From positions 21,974,833 to 22,038,832 of the forward strand of contig JAJEKV010000010.1 in NCBI GenBank assembly GCA_021234155.1: DNA of 64,000 nucleotides. The letters run 5' to 3'. The notes beneath the pieces are model-generated. The model was not told where the DNA came from, made no database searches, and was given only the letters and a program-made list of their open reading frames with translations. The position numbers were made by a program, and so were the translations under genes. The DNA comes from Isoetes taiwanensis (lineage: Eukaryota > Streptophyta > Lycopodiopsida > Isoetales > Isoetaceae). This document shows positions 34,190 to 45,524 of the stretch, piece after piece (within the stretch, counting starts at the first letter, position 1; each line of letters starts with the position of its first letter).

Positions 34190-36827
34190 CATTGGTAACA
34201 TTATTGAGCTTAATCTCCCTAATTCGAATGATTCTTTGTGTAGTCAGCAATATGCTGATGATACTTTCTCCTTTTTAGAAAATAAGCCTAATAATGTTGC
34301 CTTTTATGGACATTCTGAGCCAATTTAGTGCTGCATCTGGAGTAACCTTAAATTTGTCTAAATGTGTTATTGTTGGAGATATTGCTGACTCCCATGTGGC
34401 TGGTATAAAGGTAATTAAGACCACTGAAGCCACTAAACTCTTGGGCATGCCTCTGTCTCTTAACATAAATCTTACTGGTCTGTGGTTTCCTATTATTGAG
34501 AAAATTAGAGCTAAGCTTCATATGTACAGAAATTTCCTTTCTCTGACTAACTGTTATTGCCAATCAAGTTCTTACTAGTTCTCATATTTATTTCTCCTCT
34601 GCCTTAGTTGCTCCTGCTAGTGTATACAAGCAAATCGAGAAAATTATAAGGGGATTTATTTGGAATGACAATAGCATGGTTAATTGGGATACTATTACAA
34701 GGAAGAAAAAGGAAGGTGGTCTTGCGTGCAAAAAACTTCATAAACAAGCTCAAGCACTTGCTAGCAAATTTGTTCTAGTGTTGCTTCAAAATTCATTGTC
34801 TACTGGCTTCAAAAGAGTTCTCCAATGGGGCATCCTACTGTTGTCCATGACTTGCCCAATTCTGCCTTCTGCGAGCTCTCTTTGGCTGCTAACATGTCTC
34901 CTTTAAGAAGGCATAGAATAATATGTTCTTGGCTTTTAATTATGATTATAGAAACAACCTTCATTTAGCTATGCCCATTTTTTGGTCACCTACTTTTAAG
35001 GATCACCCCAATTATGTGCTTGCCTTGAAGCATCCCCAAATTTACAAGAAATGGTGCTCATATGGTATTAAAACCTTGGGTGATCTTTGGAATAATGATA
35101 GATGGACTACTTGGTCAAATCTTAAAATAAAGATCAGAGGTTCTACTTCAGATAAGAAAATCTATAATCATATCAGAGGTATAGTTGGAAACTCGACAAG
35201 ATGTTGGTTTAGACTGGCAGTTAAATAAAAAATCATGCTACAAGGTAAAGATCAATTTATAGCAACTTGAATCAAAGTATTAGTCTTTTTAAGTCTTCTG
35301 CTGTTTGGAATATTGATCAATATGGTACTAAAACTTTGTTTGCCAATGTTTGGAATTCTTATGTTTCCAAGAAAGTATCCTTCTTTATTTGGCTCATTGC
35401 CAATAAAAGTATCCCATGTCTTTAGATTGGTGCCAGGAGAAATCCTCACTTGTCTGAAAATTTTCCTTTGAATTGTAATGGCATTGAAGACGTGGAACAC
35501 ATTTTCTTCTGTCCGAAGTTGAATTCTCTATGATCTTGGTTTGATAGACATTTTGGTCAATATGACAAAACCTCCATCATCAGCTTTTTGCAAGGGAATG
35601 ATACCTACAAAAATAGTATTGTTTTTTGACTTTATGGAATATTTGGAAATCTAAATATTTGGTCAATATTTATGGCCATAAGAGGTTTTCCTTGACTTGG
35701 ATTAAATTGCATATAAAATATGATGTTGAACTATGTGCTACTGCTCATAGAAATGCTTATGCTGATAATTATGACAGGTGTTGGGATCAACTTGGTGAAT
35801 ATGTCGGGTATCATAATTTATTTATATCAAATATTCCTTTTAGAGGTACTAACTAAAGTTCTATTCATAGGAGACATGGAGCTTTGCAAAGGGCCTCACA
35901 CAAATAGATATTTTATAACAGCAAATAGCTCTTCACTTATGAATGAGGTAGCAAGGTATGGGGTGGACAGGAAGCATGAACATCATGTCATTTATCCCCC
36001 CTAATAATCAGTGGACAGTAAGACAGATGATTTATGATGTTGAAGTTAGGAAAGCAATTGAAAGAGTATGGGCAAAGATTTTTACAAGAGAAGTGATGCA
36101 AATGGTTTACATATTTTGGTTTATTGAAAAACATCATCATGACTTCACTGATAGGCAGTTCTTGAGATATAGAGATATGTATTACACTCACAGGATGCTA
36201 GCTGATAGTTATGGTGCCTTGATTCTTCTCATGGTACATCAAGATTTCTTCAGGTTAATCAGAGATCAGTTATGGATGGCTAAATCTTACACTTTTGGTA
36301 CTTTTGACAATTTTACCTCTCGATTCAACCAGCTCTTTCTCTCTGCTGATCCTAATGACCTTAAAATCCCAACAATCCCATCGGGCACAATTGATAGCAT
36401 TGCCTCAATCTAGATGCAGTAATCTTGTTTGTTTTTGCAGGGTACTTAGTCCATTCAACGAAAAGATTGGTCATGGGATGTGGAAAATTGAAGTTTATAT
36501 GCTTGCTCTTCAAAATTTTGGTCACCACTCTCATCTGAGGTATTGGATCAAAGATTTTTGCTACCTTTCATGTAAAAGGGTAACACTTTTGGAAGATTGG
36601 TGGTTGTCTCTCTTCAAAGACAGTACTTGAGTTTCTGATCTTCAATCCTTCGACAAGGCTTTCACTCAAAAACTGATATAGACTTTTGTGATATTTTCTG
36701 TCACTTTGTTTAAAATATTTTGTGATGGTTTGTTAAGTTTATACGAGGACTTAATAACACTTTGTATGGTTTTCCTTAATTAGTGAAAAAATCATCTCGT
36801 ACCTTCAAAAAAAAAAAAAAAAAAAAA
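34190..36827 (+). mobile_element. 5'-truncated LINE with YADD box, zf-RVT remnant and poly(A)
   Basis: Starts inside the reverse transcriptase: SLCSQQYADDTFSFLENK (catalytic YADD), then after a frameshift FSAASGVTLNLSKC and ATKLLGMPLSLNINLTG. Later blocks are VNWDTITRKKKEGGLACKKL, IKTLGDLWNNDRWTTWSNL and a damaged zinc-binding domain (about 35290-35560, CNGIEDVEHIFFCPK). A 150-codon frame (35958-36413) without known similarity follows, then a poly(A) run at 36807-36827. Several stops and shifts are present. It begins almost directly behind the poly(A) of the preceding LINE. Confidence 0.85.
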
Positions 36828-37692
36828 GCTTGGAAGGAGCCTGGATGCGATTTTGGCAGCCATGTGAGCTTCTTATATTGTTATTTTTGCTCGGAATCAT
36901 GTTTGAGTAGCAACGATTTATTGGCTGCCAAATTCCGTTTGAGTGATTTTTTGTTGGATTACTAAGTATTACTTGTAGGTGGTCGGATTTCACTAGTAGC
37001 ATTTTGTTGACTGTCGATCCATGGTTTGTTCTTAAGAAATGGAATAACATAGCCATAAAAGGTTTTCTCTTCTAGATTTAATGCTTTTTCTTGTTTTGAT
37101 TATGTCTTAGTTGGAGTTGCAATGAGAAAAGCGCCCAGGAAAACGAAACTGGAGACGCATAATCTAATCGCAAAGGTAGATGCAGGAGAAGGGTGCAGCC
37201 ATGTCAATGTTGTTTATGTGCGAGTACTTTACATTCACATTCCCTTACTGTACCATACTTCCAAGTTGATTGGTGCGAGACATACTTAACAAAAAGAAAG
37301 AAGGGGAGGGGGAGGATGACATCAATCCTCCAAGAAATAAAAAATGACATGGAAAACACGCCAAACAACCTCAGTGAATTTTTCTCACTTCTTCCATTTT
37401 TTCTCTTTCCTACTGCCATACGGGATCAATGGTAATTGAATTTTCCTAGCCTTTCACAATGTCAATTCTGTTAGTAGGAGTCACATTCCAGGTACCAGAA
37501 GCAGAACACTGTGTATGTCCAGTTGGGCGTTCAATCCAAAGTTCAGATGTTCTTGGTTAATTACGCATTTTATCAAGACCTCACACCCAAAACAACCACA
37601 GACATTTCTGTTGTTTGAGTTCTTTGTAGCTGCAACACATTATTCCCGGATCAACAAATGTTTCAATATTAACATCTTTTTCTCTTTACTAG
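36828..37692. other. No gene recognised; upstream flank of the kinesin fragment
   Basis: AT-rich. I looked for the N-terminal kinesin exons (the strands before the P-loop) and did not find them. Confidence 0.5.
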
Positions 37693-38443
37693 AGACGGTT
37701 TTTGCATATGGAGTCACTAGCAGTGGCAAGACACTCATCATGCATGTAAGTACTTTAAGTCTTCAATATCTAGCATTATAACAGGGGTTTTTTTTGTGAT
37801 TTTATATGCTTTTTGGCATGGTTTTCATAAGATTTCCCGGGCGTATTCACTTGGACGTACTAAACGGTATTTCTAGAGTGCACCCATTTGTTAGCCATTG
37901 ATTTTAAAGAAGAGGGAAAATCGTGTGGTTGTGGGGCTTTTATTGTTTGCATGTTTTTTTAGCTTAGGTTTCAAATATTAGGATAATATTAGGTTTGTGG
38001 TTTGCAGCGATTAGGGTTCCAGATTTGGCATCGATGGGTCTGATACAGGGTTAATTGGTCCATGGCGGAGGAGTTCCATGAAGAGCCAGATTTCAGAGTT
38101 GTTTGAAGGGCTGATGCACAGGAGCGAGCACAGGACTGATGTTTTGCAGTGTTGATGCAGGAAAGCAAGCAGAATAGTGTTGATGTAGAAAAGCAAGCAG
38201 ATAGTGGGTTTTGGGGATGTTTTGCATAGGCCTTGATGGCATGGGCATGCCGGATTTGCCAGATTTGGATACATGGCTTCTGCTCCATTGCAACAGGGCT
38301 AGCGCACAGGACACCGGAGATGTTTTAATGTCTGGTAGTTCATAGTATTCTCTCATGCTCCGAAGGTACTGAGGAAGTCTGGGCATTTTTGTGTCTGGGC
38401 ATATTATTATGTTATTAAGGAATTGACACCTGATTTGGAGCAG

Positions 38444-39327
38444 GTTATAAATATGGAATGGAGAAACTTCTGGTCATCTTATCTTCCCAGAGTTCTATTA
38501 GATGAAGCTTTAGATGCTGATAGTGTGAATCTTGGAGATCAGGTAGGCACAAAAATTTATTGTGTTAACTATGTGATACTTAGGGTGGTCAATATTATAG
38601 GTTTTTGAGAAGCTCGTATCAGGAATGTACTTGGGTGATATTGTAAGAAGGGTCTTGTTGAGAATAGCCCAGGAAACAACGTTATTTGGTGATACTATTC
38701 CACACAGGCTTACAATCCCCTTCATTCTGAGGTATAAATCATCTGTTGCATTGAATCTAAAGCATTTCAGCCTCTATTCAATTTATACTCTATTGTGTTT
38801 CAGGACTCCAGATGTCTCTTCTATGCATTCAGATGAGTCTGCAGACTTGCGAGAAGTAACAAGGGTTTTGAAAGTAGTTTTTGGGGCAAGTGACCTTATG
38901 TTGAAAAGTTTTAATTTAGATTGACTCATATATTATGTATGTACGACTAATCCCCATACAACTTGCAGATTCAGTCCTCTTCATTGTGCATGCGAAAGAT
39001 GGTAGTAGATGTTTGTGATATGGTAGTTCAACGTGGGGCTAGACTGGTTGTGGCTGGCATAGTAGGTGTTCTTAAGAAAATAGGGAGGGTGGTTCAACAG
39101 TCCAGGACTCTTTAAAACAAAAGAATCACTTCGTGGCAAGCAAAAGGACTGTTGTGGCAATGGATGTAGGCCTTTACGAGCATTATGTGAAATATAAAAA
39201 CTATATGAATAGTGCCATCGTTGAGTTGTTAGGTAAAGAAGCTGCAGAGCAGGTGAGTGTAGATCTTGCCAAGCATGGATCCGGGATTGGAGCTGCATTA
39301 CTGGCTGCATCACATCCAGAAGTCTAG
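38444..39327 (+). pseudogene. Hexokinase C-terminal half, 5'-truncated and decayed
   Basis: Four exon blocks match the second half of plant hexokinase. They are 38444-38542 (VINMEWRNFWSSYLP), 38601-38731 (SGMYLGDIVRRVLLRIA, IPFILR), 38804 to about 38885 (TPDVSSMHSDESADL) and 38969-39327 (KMVVDVCDMV, GARLVVAGI, VVAMDVGLYEHY, GSGIGAALLAASH, stop). The N-terminal half with the phosphate-binding LDLGGTN motif and catalytic Asp is absent. In the last exon a one-base shift near 39090 breaks KKIGR from the rest, and the conserved AMDGG reads AMDVG. The third intron would need a GC donor. Retained introns indicate capture of genomic DNA. It lies inside the kinesin fragment, same strand. Confidence 0.9.
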
Positions 39328-40162
39328 TATTCTTATGGCAGTTCATTGTGCTGCCCATTCAAAATAAATATTACTTCAGCTTTCGGCATTGATTCTTTGT
39401 TAGAGGTTGGTAGGAATGAGTTTAATGGTCGATAAAATGCACGGCCATTACATGCCATAATTATCCAGCTCTATGTTATTGTTTGCGCTAAAGCATGGCA
39501 GGCATAATGAGCATAGTTGAAAGGTGTCAAAGAGGAAAATCAAGCATAGAAACATGAGACCTCCTGCAACTATCAGGTTCAGGGCTAGTTTTGTAGCATC
39601 TTTGAAAGCTGTTAAGCTTTTTCGGCTTGAATTGTACAATCCGATGGATATGTGATTGTACTAGCCAATTTATTTATTTGAATGTTTTGGCATAAAACTA
39701 AAAAAGTCTGAGTCTCAGTTTACAATAGAAGGGGGTATTTTAAACTATTTTGACAGTTGATTCTCGTGAACTAGTGGTACTGGCTTTATATTGGGCGCCA
39801 TGGCCCCTTTCAGTAAACCTTATGATGTTATTGTTGTTTTTGCCCATTTTATAACAGTGCGTTTGCGTATACTTGGGCGGCTCTTGATGTTATTGTGCTT
39901 TTTAGTAATTAATGTTTAGATCCATAAAGTTTATCTATGTTTGCTTTAGTTAGGGCCCGAAGGGCCCAAATTTTTTTTAATATAACAATCAACACACAAC
40001 TACAATTAACATTATTAACATAAACCATTGCATTTAACACATTTAAATTAAAATCCCCCTTAAACCCCCTTTGGTTTGGGTGCATATTCACACGGGGGGC
40101 TGTCGGATGTCCGTGTGAATAAGTTTGCTAGTGGGAACACTCAATTGATCTATGTATTACAG
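39328..40162. other. No further gene; remainder of the kinesin intron
   Basis: AT-rich sequence between the hexokinase stop and kinesin exon 2. No clear mobile-element ends were found around the hexokinase piece. Confidence 0.45.
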
Positions 40163-41137
40163 GATGATCAAATTTCTCTAGGGATAATTCCAACGGCAAT
40201 ACAAGATGTATTCAAGATTATACAAGAAGTGAGTCCGTGTTATTTTGGCTGTTTTAAAATCTATCCATTAACTGCAAGGGCTGGCTACAATAATCATTAT
40301 GGCACTGATGATTTTATGCTCGTGAATTTACAGACTCCAGGGAGGGAGTTTCTTTTACGCGTTTCTTACCTTGAGATATATAATGAGGTATGCTATTTCG
40401 ATTACATATTCTTCTTACAGCTAACTACTAATATACCATGTCTTGTTGTTGGAGTGAACGTTTACAAAAGTCTAAAATAACTAGTTTTTAGAACTCCATA
40501 AAAAGCTTCCTGTTTCTGTTTGGGCATAAGTAACAATCTTTCTCTAGGTCATTAACGATTTGTTGGATCCGGCTGGCCAAAACCTTCGTATGCATGAAGA
40601 TACTCAGGGATGCTTCCACTAGCTATCTTGTTCTAAAAGTAGATTCAAGCACATACGTCGTAAATGCAATCATATTGTTTCATATCCATAGGGAACATAT
40701 GTTGAGGGAATCAAGGAGGGAAATCAAGGAGGAAGTTGTGTTATCTGCAGCAGATGCACTTTCATTGATTACTGCTGGAGAAGGTGATTTTAGATCCATA
40801 TTTTTTATATCTCCTGCTTTGCATTGTTTGAGAAAGGCTTCTATTTGGCTCTTGTCTCATAAGTTGTACTTAGTGTTGTTCATATTTAATAAATGGTGCC
40901 ACATGCAACCTTATTATGCTTTCTTTTTTCTTTCATAGAACATTGACATGTTGGATCAAACAATTTTAATCTATTCAGTAGTCGGAGCCACACAATTTTC
41001 ACTTTGGTAAGAGATAAAACAAGCAAGTAGGAAGATTCAATTTGTTCCCACATTGTTTTTTGTGTCTTATCTTTACGTCCCTAGCAAGAAATGGAAATTA
41101 TGTCGTGTTTATTTTACGTAGAAGATACTGAATATAG

Positions 41138-41190
41138 AAAGGAAGAAAGAAAGAAAGAAAGATTTATTAGTGTCTACCGAAGACCAACTG
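41138..41190 (-). mobile_element. LINE/SINE-type 3' end, copy C, with (CTTT)n tail
   Basis: On the reverse strand: TTGGTCTTCGGTAGAC, hairpin GTCT/AGAC with loop TCGGT (41184-41172), then ACTAATAAAT and a CTTT run (down to 41138). The most diverged of the five copies, but the stem is fully paired. Confidence 0.55.
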
Positions 41191-42283
41191 GATCTCTAAG
41201 ACCAATAATACAATTGTAAAGTATGGACAGCCAGGAGCAAGTATATTCTAGCAATATGTAACCTAGGTACAAAATAAAAACGAAATATTAAAGAGTAACA
41301 GCTGTCTAGCTCTTGGATAACCATATTGTGTGTAGTCGAATTGGATGATTTATACTGTTAAGAAATTGACTAATGAAACTCTGTTCTTGGATGATTTATA
41401 CTGCCTATTGCTTCGGAATCTGCCATGTCAAGTAGCTTCATTTAGCAATTTGAATTTTCGTCTAATCTTTCACAAATCTAGGCAAAAGCAAATGGCCATG
41501 CCCTCAGGCTCTTTTCTTTAGTGGCCATGTCTTGCTTCCATTTCTTTTTGTAAACGGCGTTAAGCATGCTGGAATCATCTGCTTATTTGATTACAGATTA
41601 TGGGCATTTGCTCAAATGCTGGACTGTAAGTCATTAACCTTGCTTGGGAAGCCTTTTTAGCTTAATTGTGGTTTAGATCAGCATCTACAAGGCTGGCATG
41701 GCAATTTTATGTATATCTCAAGAGCTCTAGCCATGAGCATCCTTATTTACAATCCATCGTGTTCAATCTTATTTGCAACATAGCTGAGCAAGAGCAAATA
41801 ATACTAGATCCTCAAACGAAAGGAATTTAATTGCATTTTATTTCATGCAGGATATGTTGTGCAGTCTATTTAATCTTCTTGGGTGAGCTCTTCAATCTTG
41901 ATCTTATATTGTTGTCTTCATATGAAAAGGAAGAAAATGTTTTCAAAACAATGCAGTCTGGCAGGGATCCTGGAAGAGGTCTCATATGCTATGTACAAGG
42001 ATATGCTACACAGTTTTTCTCCGTTGCATCTTTTTTTGTGGACCACTACTATTTCATTTACACTGCATCGAACCCTTGTGCGGCATAAACCAGATGTGGA
42101 GGAGCTGGGACCTATTTTCCGTTTCTATATTTCGGGTACCTTAATTAGCCTTTATCAATCAACACGGCATGTTAATTCAGATGCATGACAAAGTTGATTA
42201 GGTCTTAACCACTTGTCCTTGCAGGTTCTAAAGATCCAACCGCTATCCACCGTTGGATCATAGAGGGTTATATTCCAGAACCT
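41191..42283. other. No gene recognised
   Basis: I searched for the next kinesin exon (DLAGSE region) and found none. Frames at 41831-42188 have no similarity. Confidence 0.45.
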
Positions 42284-42600
42284 CCCGAATATTCTTTTTA
42301 TTAGAATATTCAAATGATTACCACAATAATCTCTCGGATATTCCTTTCCAGAGAATATTCGGAGCTCTGGCGCTTCCCAGAAACCCAGCATAACTCTTTC
42401 GGCGTAGTTCTTCGGCATGGCTCTGCTTCGCCATAATTCTTCTGGCGCTTCCGGCATAGCTCAGCTCTGGCATGATTCTTCTGGGCTTCCTGGCCATTCC
42501 GGCATAACCATTCCGGCATATTTCTGGGCATAACCATTCCGGCATATTTCTGGGCTTCTTGGCCATTCCGGCATAGCCATTCCGGCATGATTCTGGTGCT
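42284..42600. repeat. Inverted repeat GAATATTCT/AGAATATTC followed by degenerate GGCATA(G/A)CCATTCC repeats
   Basis: Perfect 9-bp arms (42287-42295 and 42303-42311). From about 42380 to 42600, many units such as TTCCGGCATAACCATTCCGG and TTCTGGGC(T/A)T recur with variable spacing. Reverse-strand frames over this field are by-products of its base bias. Confidence 0.7.
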
Positions 42601-42986
42601 GAGAAGGGCAGAACCGTCTAAGAAAATGGTGGAGTGCTCCAACCATCCTCAAACGAAGAACAGAAGGTAATTTTTTGGTTCAGAAAGTGGTGAAGTCTCT
42701 CATGCAAGAACACAGTTTCCTTTAAGCTCTATTACCAGAAACATCTAATACAGCTCAAGAACAGAATCTGCATCAGGGTTCCACTCACTCAGAAATTTAA
42801 GGAGTTGCTCCTTGAAACCGATTAACTCCGGAGGGCAGAGCTGGTTAACAAAGAAAATCTTACCCTAACCCACAAGAAAACAGTATATCTCAACAGAGGA
42901 GGCAAAATACTGGTCAGATCTAAGCTCAAACTGGCTATGGATATGGACTATGGAGAACCTGCTTGGACCAGTGGTTAAGGGAGATC

Positions 42987-43077
42987 AACCTCCTCCTCTC
43001 GAGGGTCATGCAAAATAAACCCTCTCGGCCTGCCGGCCTCGAGGGTTATTTTGCATAACCCTCTGAAGGAGGAGGTT
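42987..43077. ncRNA. Tight 91-nt hairpin, ~44-nt arms and 4-nt loop (candidate MITE or hairpin RNA)
   Basis: Left arm 42987-43030 (AACCTCCTCCTCTCGAGGGT onward) pairs with 43035-43077 around TGCC. The conserved inner part is GCAAAATAA(A)CCCTC. Just upstream, 42963-42979 reads TTGGACCAGTGGTTAAG, close to a tRNA A box, but no B box follows. A palindromic MITE, a SINE-derived foldback or a small-RNA precursor are all possible. Confidence 0.5.
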
Positions 43078-43636
43078 AACCTCCTCTTCTTTTGTAGATA
43101 TTTGTTAAATAATTAATAATGTCTTCCTTCAGGTACATCCCTCATCATGACTGTTTTACCATCAATCGGAAACTGATAATGCTCAAGCCTTTACTTGGTG
43201 TTGGGTCCAGGCAGGAACCAACATGCTCAGGTGGTTCAGTTCTACGTCACATGAGCATCTTGAAATTGTTACTTGGATCTCACGACTATTTGGAGAAAAG
43301 CATATTAGTCGAAGAAATACAACATGTTAGATCTATGTGTTTTAAGAAATGCAATGTTTTTAGTTCACGAAATGCTCGTTGTTCATCAAAAAAATCCACC
43401 TTCACACAAATCGTTTTGCAGGCTAGCGCTTTTGTTGCACACAGATTGAAGAAACTTGTGGAAGTGATGTGGCAAGGCTTGTAATGCCAACACTGATTTC
43501 GTGAGAGAATAGAGTAGGCTCACCAATTTGTGAGATCATGTAAAAGCACCTAAACAAATCTAAAACCAAGTCTAATGATGAAGATGATGAGGAGGAAGGA
43601 TGATTATCTGGAGATTTTGTTCTAAGCACAACAAAG

Positions 43637-43954
43637 TTGGGGAAGGAAGCAGAAGTCAGACTTGAACAAGCTCTGCAATTCGAATGTCAAGTGCTTTCAA
43701 TGAAAGTCATCACACCTGAGTTAGATGTCGAATACTGTATTAGAAGACCAAATGAAACTTACAAAGTGAGAATCTGCAAATATCCAGAGTGCACATGTGC
43801 AGATTTCTTGGCTAGAACAGCAAAACAACAATATACTCCATGCAAACATTTGATGTTTGTTCTAGCCAAGATATTGAACCATGACCCTAGATTGCATTTA
43901 GACGTCATCCAACCTGTGATCACAGATGATGTCCTACGCTTAATCCTTCGTTGA
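43637..43954 (+). pseudogene. SWIM zinc-finger fragment, MULE/FAR1-like or ZSWIM-like
   Basis: The frame contains YKVRICKYPECTCADFL and, after a spacer, YTPCKHLMFVLAK. This is the CxCx(n)CxH pattern of the SWIM domain. SWIM follows the DDE domain in plant Mutator-like transposases and FAR1/FHY3 factors and also occurs in ZSWIM proteins. A stop at 43952-43954 follows an ordinary-looking end (VLRLILR). No transposase core is recognisable upstream (43119-43484 is open but unmatched). I treat it as the 3' part of a gene or transposon relic. Confidence 0.6.
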
Positions 43955-45392
43955 TGTCCTGTTTAGTCCTACGTAACACATCTCTTTGAAATTATTTCCA
44001 TATGTTAATGTTATCTTCATATTAATTATTAAGCGAAGTGTGCACTATGTCTCATGAAATGCTTATTCATTCTAAGTTGTGAGGTGCAAATTTATAAATT
44101 TTAACTTTTTTTTTTTTTTTTGTATTTAACCCTCTTTGCCATCATGAAAAAAACCCTCTAATAGAAATCCCCCGTTTTAAGAATCTACTACACTCTTTAT
44201 TTAAAGTTTAAAGTAAGTTGGAATAACTTTAACTAGAACTATTCTGGGTTGAAAATTTAGAGAAACACTTATCTACTAGATTAATATAGCCTGGTCTATT
44301 ATTTAAAACTTAAAGTTCTTCTCTTATTAATTGTCATTGCAACTATCTCAAACTATAGCTTAGAAACAATAGTTTCAAAAATGACATAAAATATTTAATC
44401 TAATATACATAAAATACATATTTCACGTATCTAATGGGTATTTAACAATTTCAAAAAATGTATTTAAAGTAATTTTTAAAACGAAAAGTACGAAAACAAT
44501 ATTAAATATGTTTACATATAATACCGGTATCGTACTAGACGTACCTGTGACAACGTTGACCGACACCAAGAAAGAAGAAAGAGGGAAGGGCAAATTATTC
44601 CAACCAAGTTAGAGTCACTTTCTTGATGCTAGTCTTACTTTAAGCTCCACCAGCAAAGACATTGATCTTGCATTCTATGATAAAATGTTTGATTCTCGGA
44701 TTTCTTTCACATGGGATAATTTAAGGGTTAAACTTAGCTATTTGGCAATTTCTTAGTACATTTTAAACAAATGTTGGCTAAAGCACATGGAGAGAGTAAT
44801 AATTTTAGCTTAACTTTTTTCACGCACGCACCAACTTTCAAGCTCTTCACCAAATGCTAGAAAGTAAGAGAGTGAAAACTTGTAACATTGAGTCAAACCA
44901 TAGAAAAACTTGGAATGATTTCCTAGTTAGTTCAGCTAAATTATATGCAAAAAGAAATATATGATTCATAACTTATCTCCTAGCATATAGATAAAATTGA
45001 GATCTAGAATTAGTCTTAGCATATTTTGACAAAGAAAATGAACTAAAGTGAACGCAAACAAATTGGAAAGAAGTAAACAAATTCTAGTTTAACGTTTTCA
45101 GTGCCCACAATAAAGAGAAAAAAAAATTCAATGAATTTCGGGTTAGTTTAGCTAAAATGCTAGGAAGTATGAGAGGTAATATTCGTAGAGTCTAGCTAAA
45201 TCGCAGAAAGCTTTAGACATGTTTCAGGCAAGTTTACCTTAAATCATTATGGCTAATAAGAAATATGTGATTAGTAATTTGTTCTCTGTTTCACACTGGA
45301 TATCTTTGATATCGAGTCTCTGTGTTCATTGACAACTTAGAGGGTTAAGCACCAATCTATTAATATGGTAAATTCACGCCAATTGGAGAATT
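43955..45392. other. No gene recognised
   Basis: Very AT-rich with a poly(T) run near 44107-44121. No open frame above 60 codons and no domain. Confidence 0.6.
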
Positions 45393-45524
45393 TTAGACTA
45401 GCAAGCATAACCCATTTGCCTAACTTTAAGCTAGCAAGCAAGACATATTTTTTACTCATTTTAAGCTAGCAAGCTAGTCACATTTTACTCATGTTAAGCT
45501 AGAAGACAAGACACATTTGACTCG
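45393..45524. repeat. Four degenerate ~34-bp tandem units (TTAAGCTAGCAAGCAAGACA type)
   Basis: Units start near 45394, 45421, 45456 and 45493, each with (A)GCTAGCAAG and a CATTTTACTCA-like second half. The last half-unit is repeated after the L1 insertion at 46874 (ACAAGACATATTTTACTC). Confidence 0.75.

Larger units (their letters stand above)
37693..41006 (+). pseudogene. Kinesin-7 family motor-domain fragment, decayed
   Basis: Six exon-like blocks in correct order: 37693-37745 (TVFAYGVTSSGKTLIMH, the ATP-binding P-loop), 40163-40228 (LGIIPTAIQDVFKIIQE), 40334-40387 (TPGREFLLRVSYLEIYNE), 40548-40607 (VINDLLDPAGQNLRMHEDTQ), 40692-40783 (TYVEGIKE and EEVVLSAADALSLI) and 40939-41006 (HVGSNNFNLFSSRSHTIFTL, switch I). 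Damage: the donor after 40607 reads GG instead of GT, a 13-bp tandem duplication at 40720-40732 shifts the frame, and a TGA lies at 40944-40946. The N-terminal strands and everything after switch I (DLAGSE) are missing. The matches fit plant KIN-7 (CENP-E-like) motors. The first intron holds a hexokinase fragment. Confidence 0.9.

Noticed and set aside
37693-41006. Working kinesin gene
   Set aside because: Lost splice donor, frame-shifting duplication, in-frame TGA and missing motor segments.
42310-42652. Several Met/Pro-rich reverse-strand proteins
   Set aside because: Same cause: a degenerate GGCATA/CCATTCC repeat open in all three frames.
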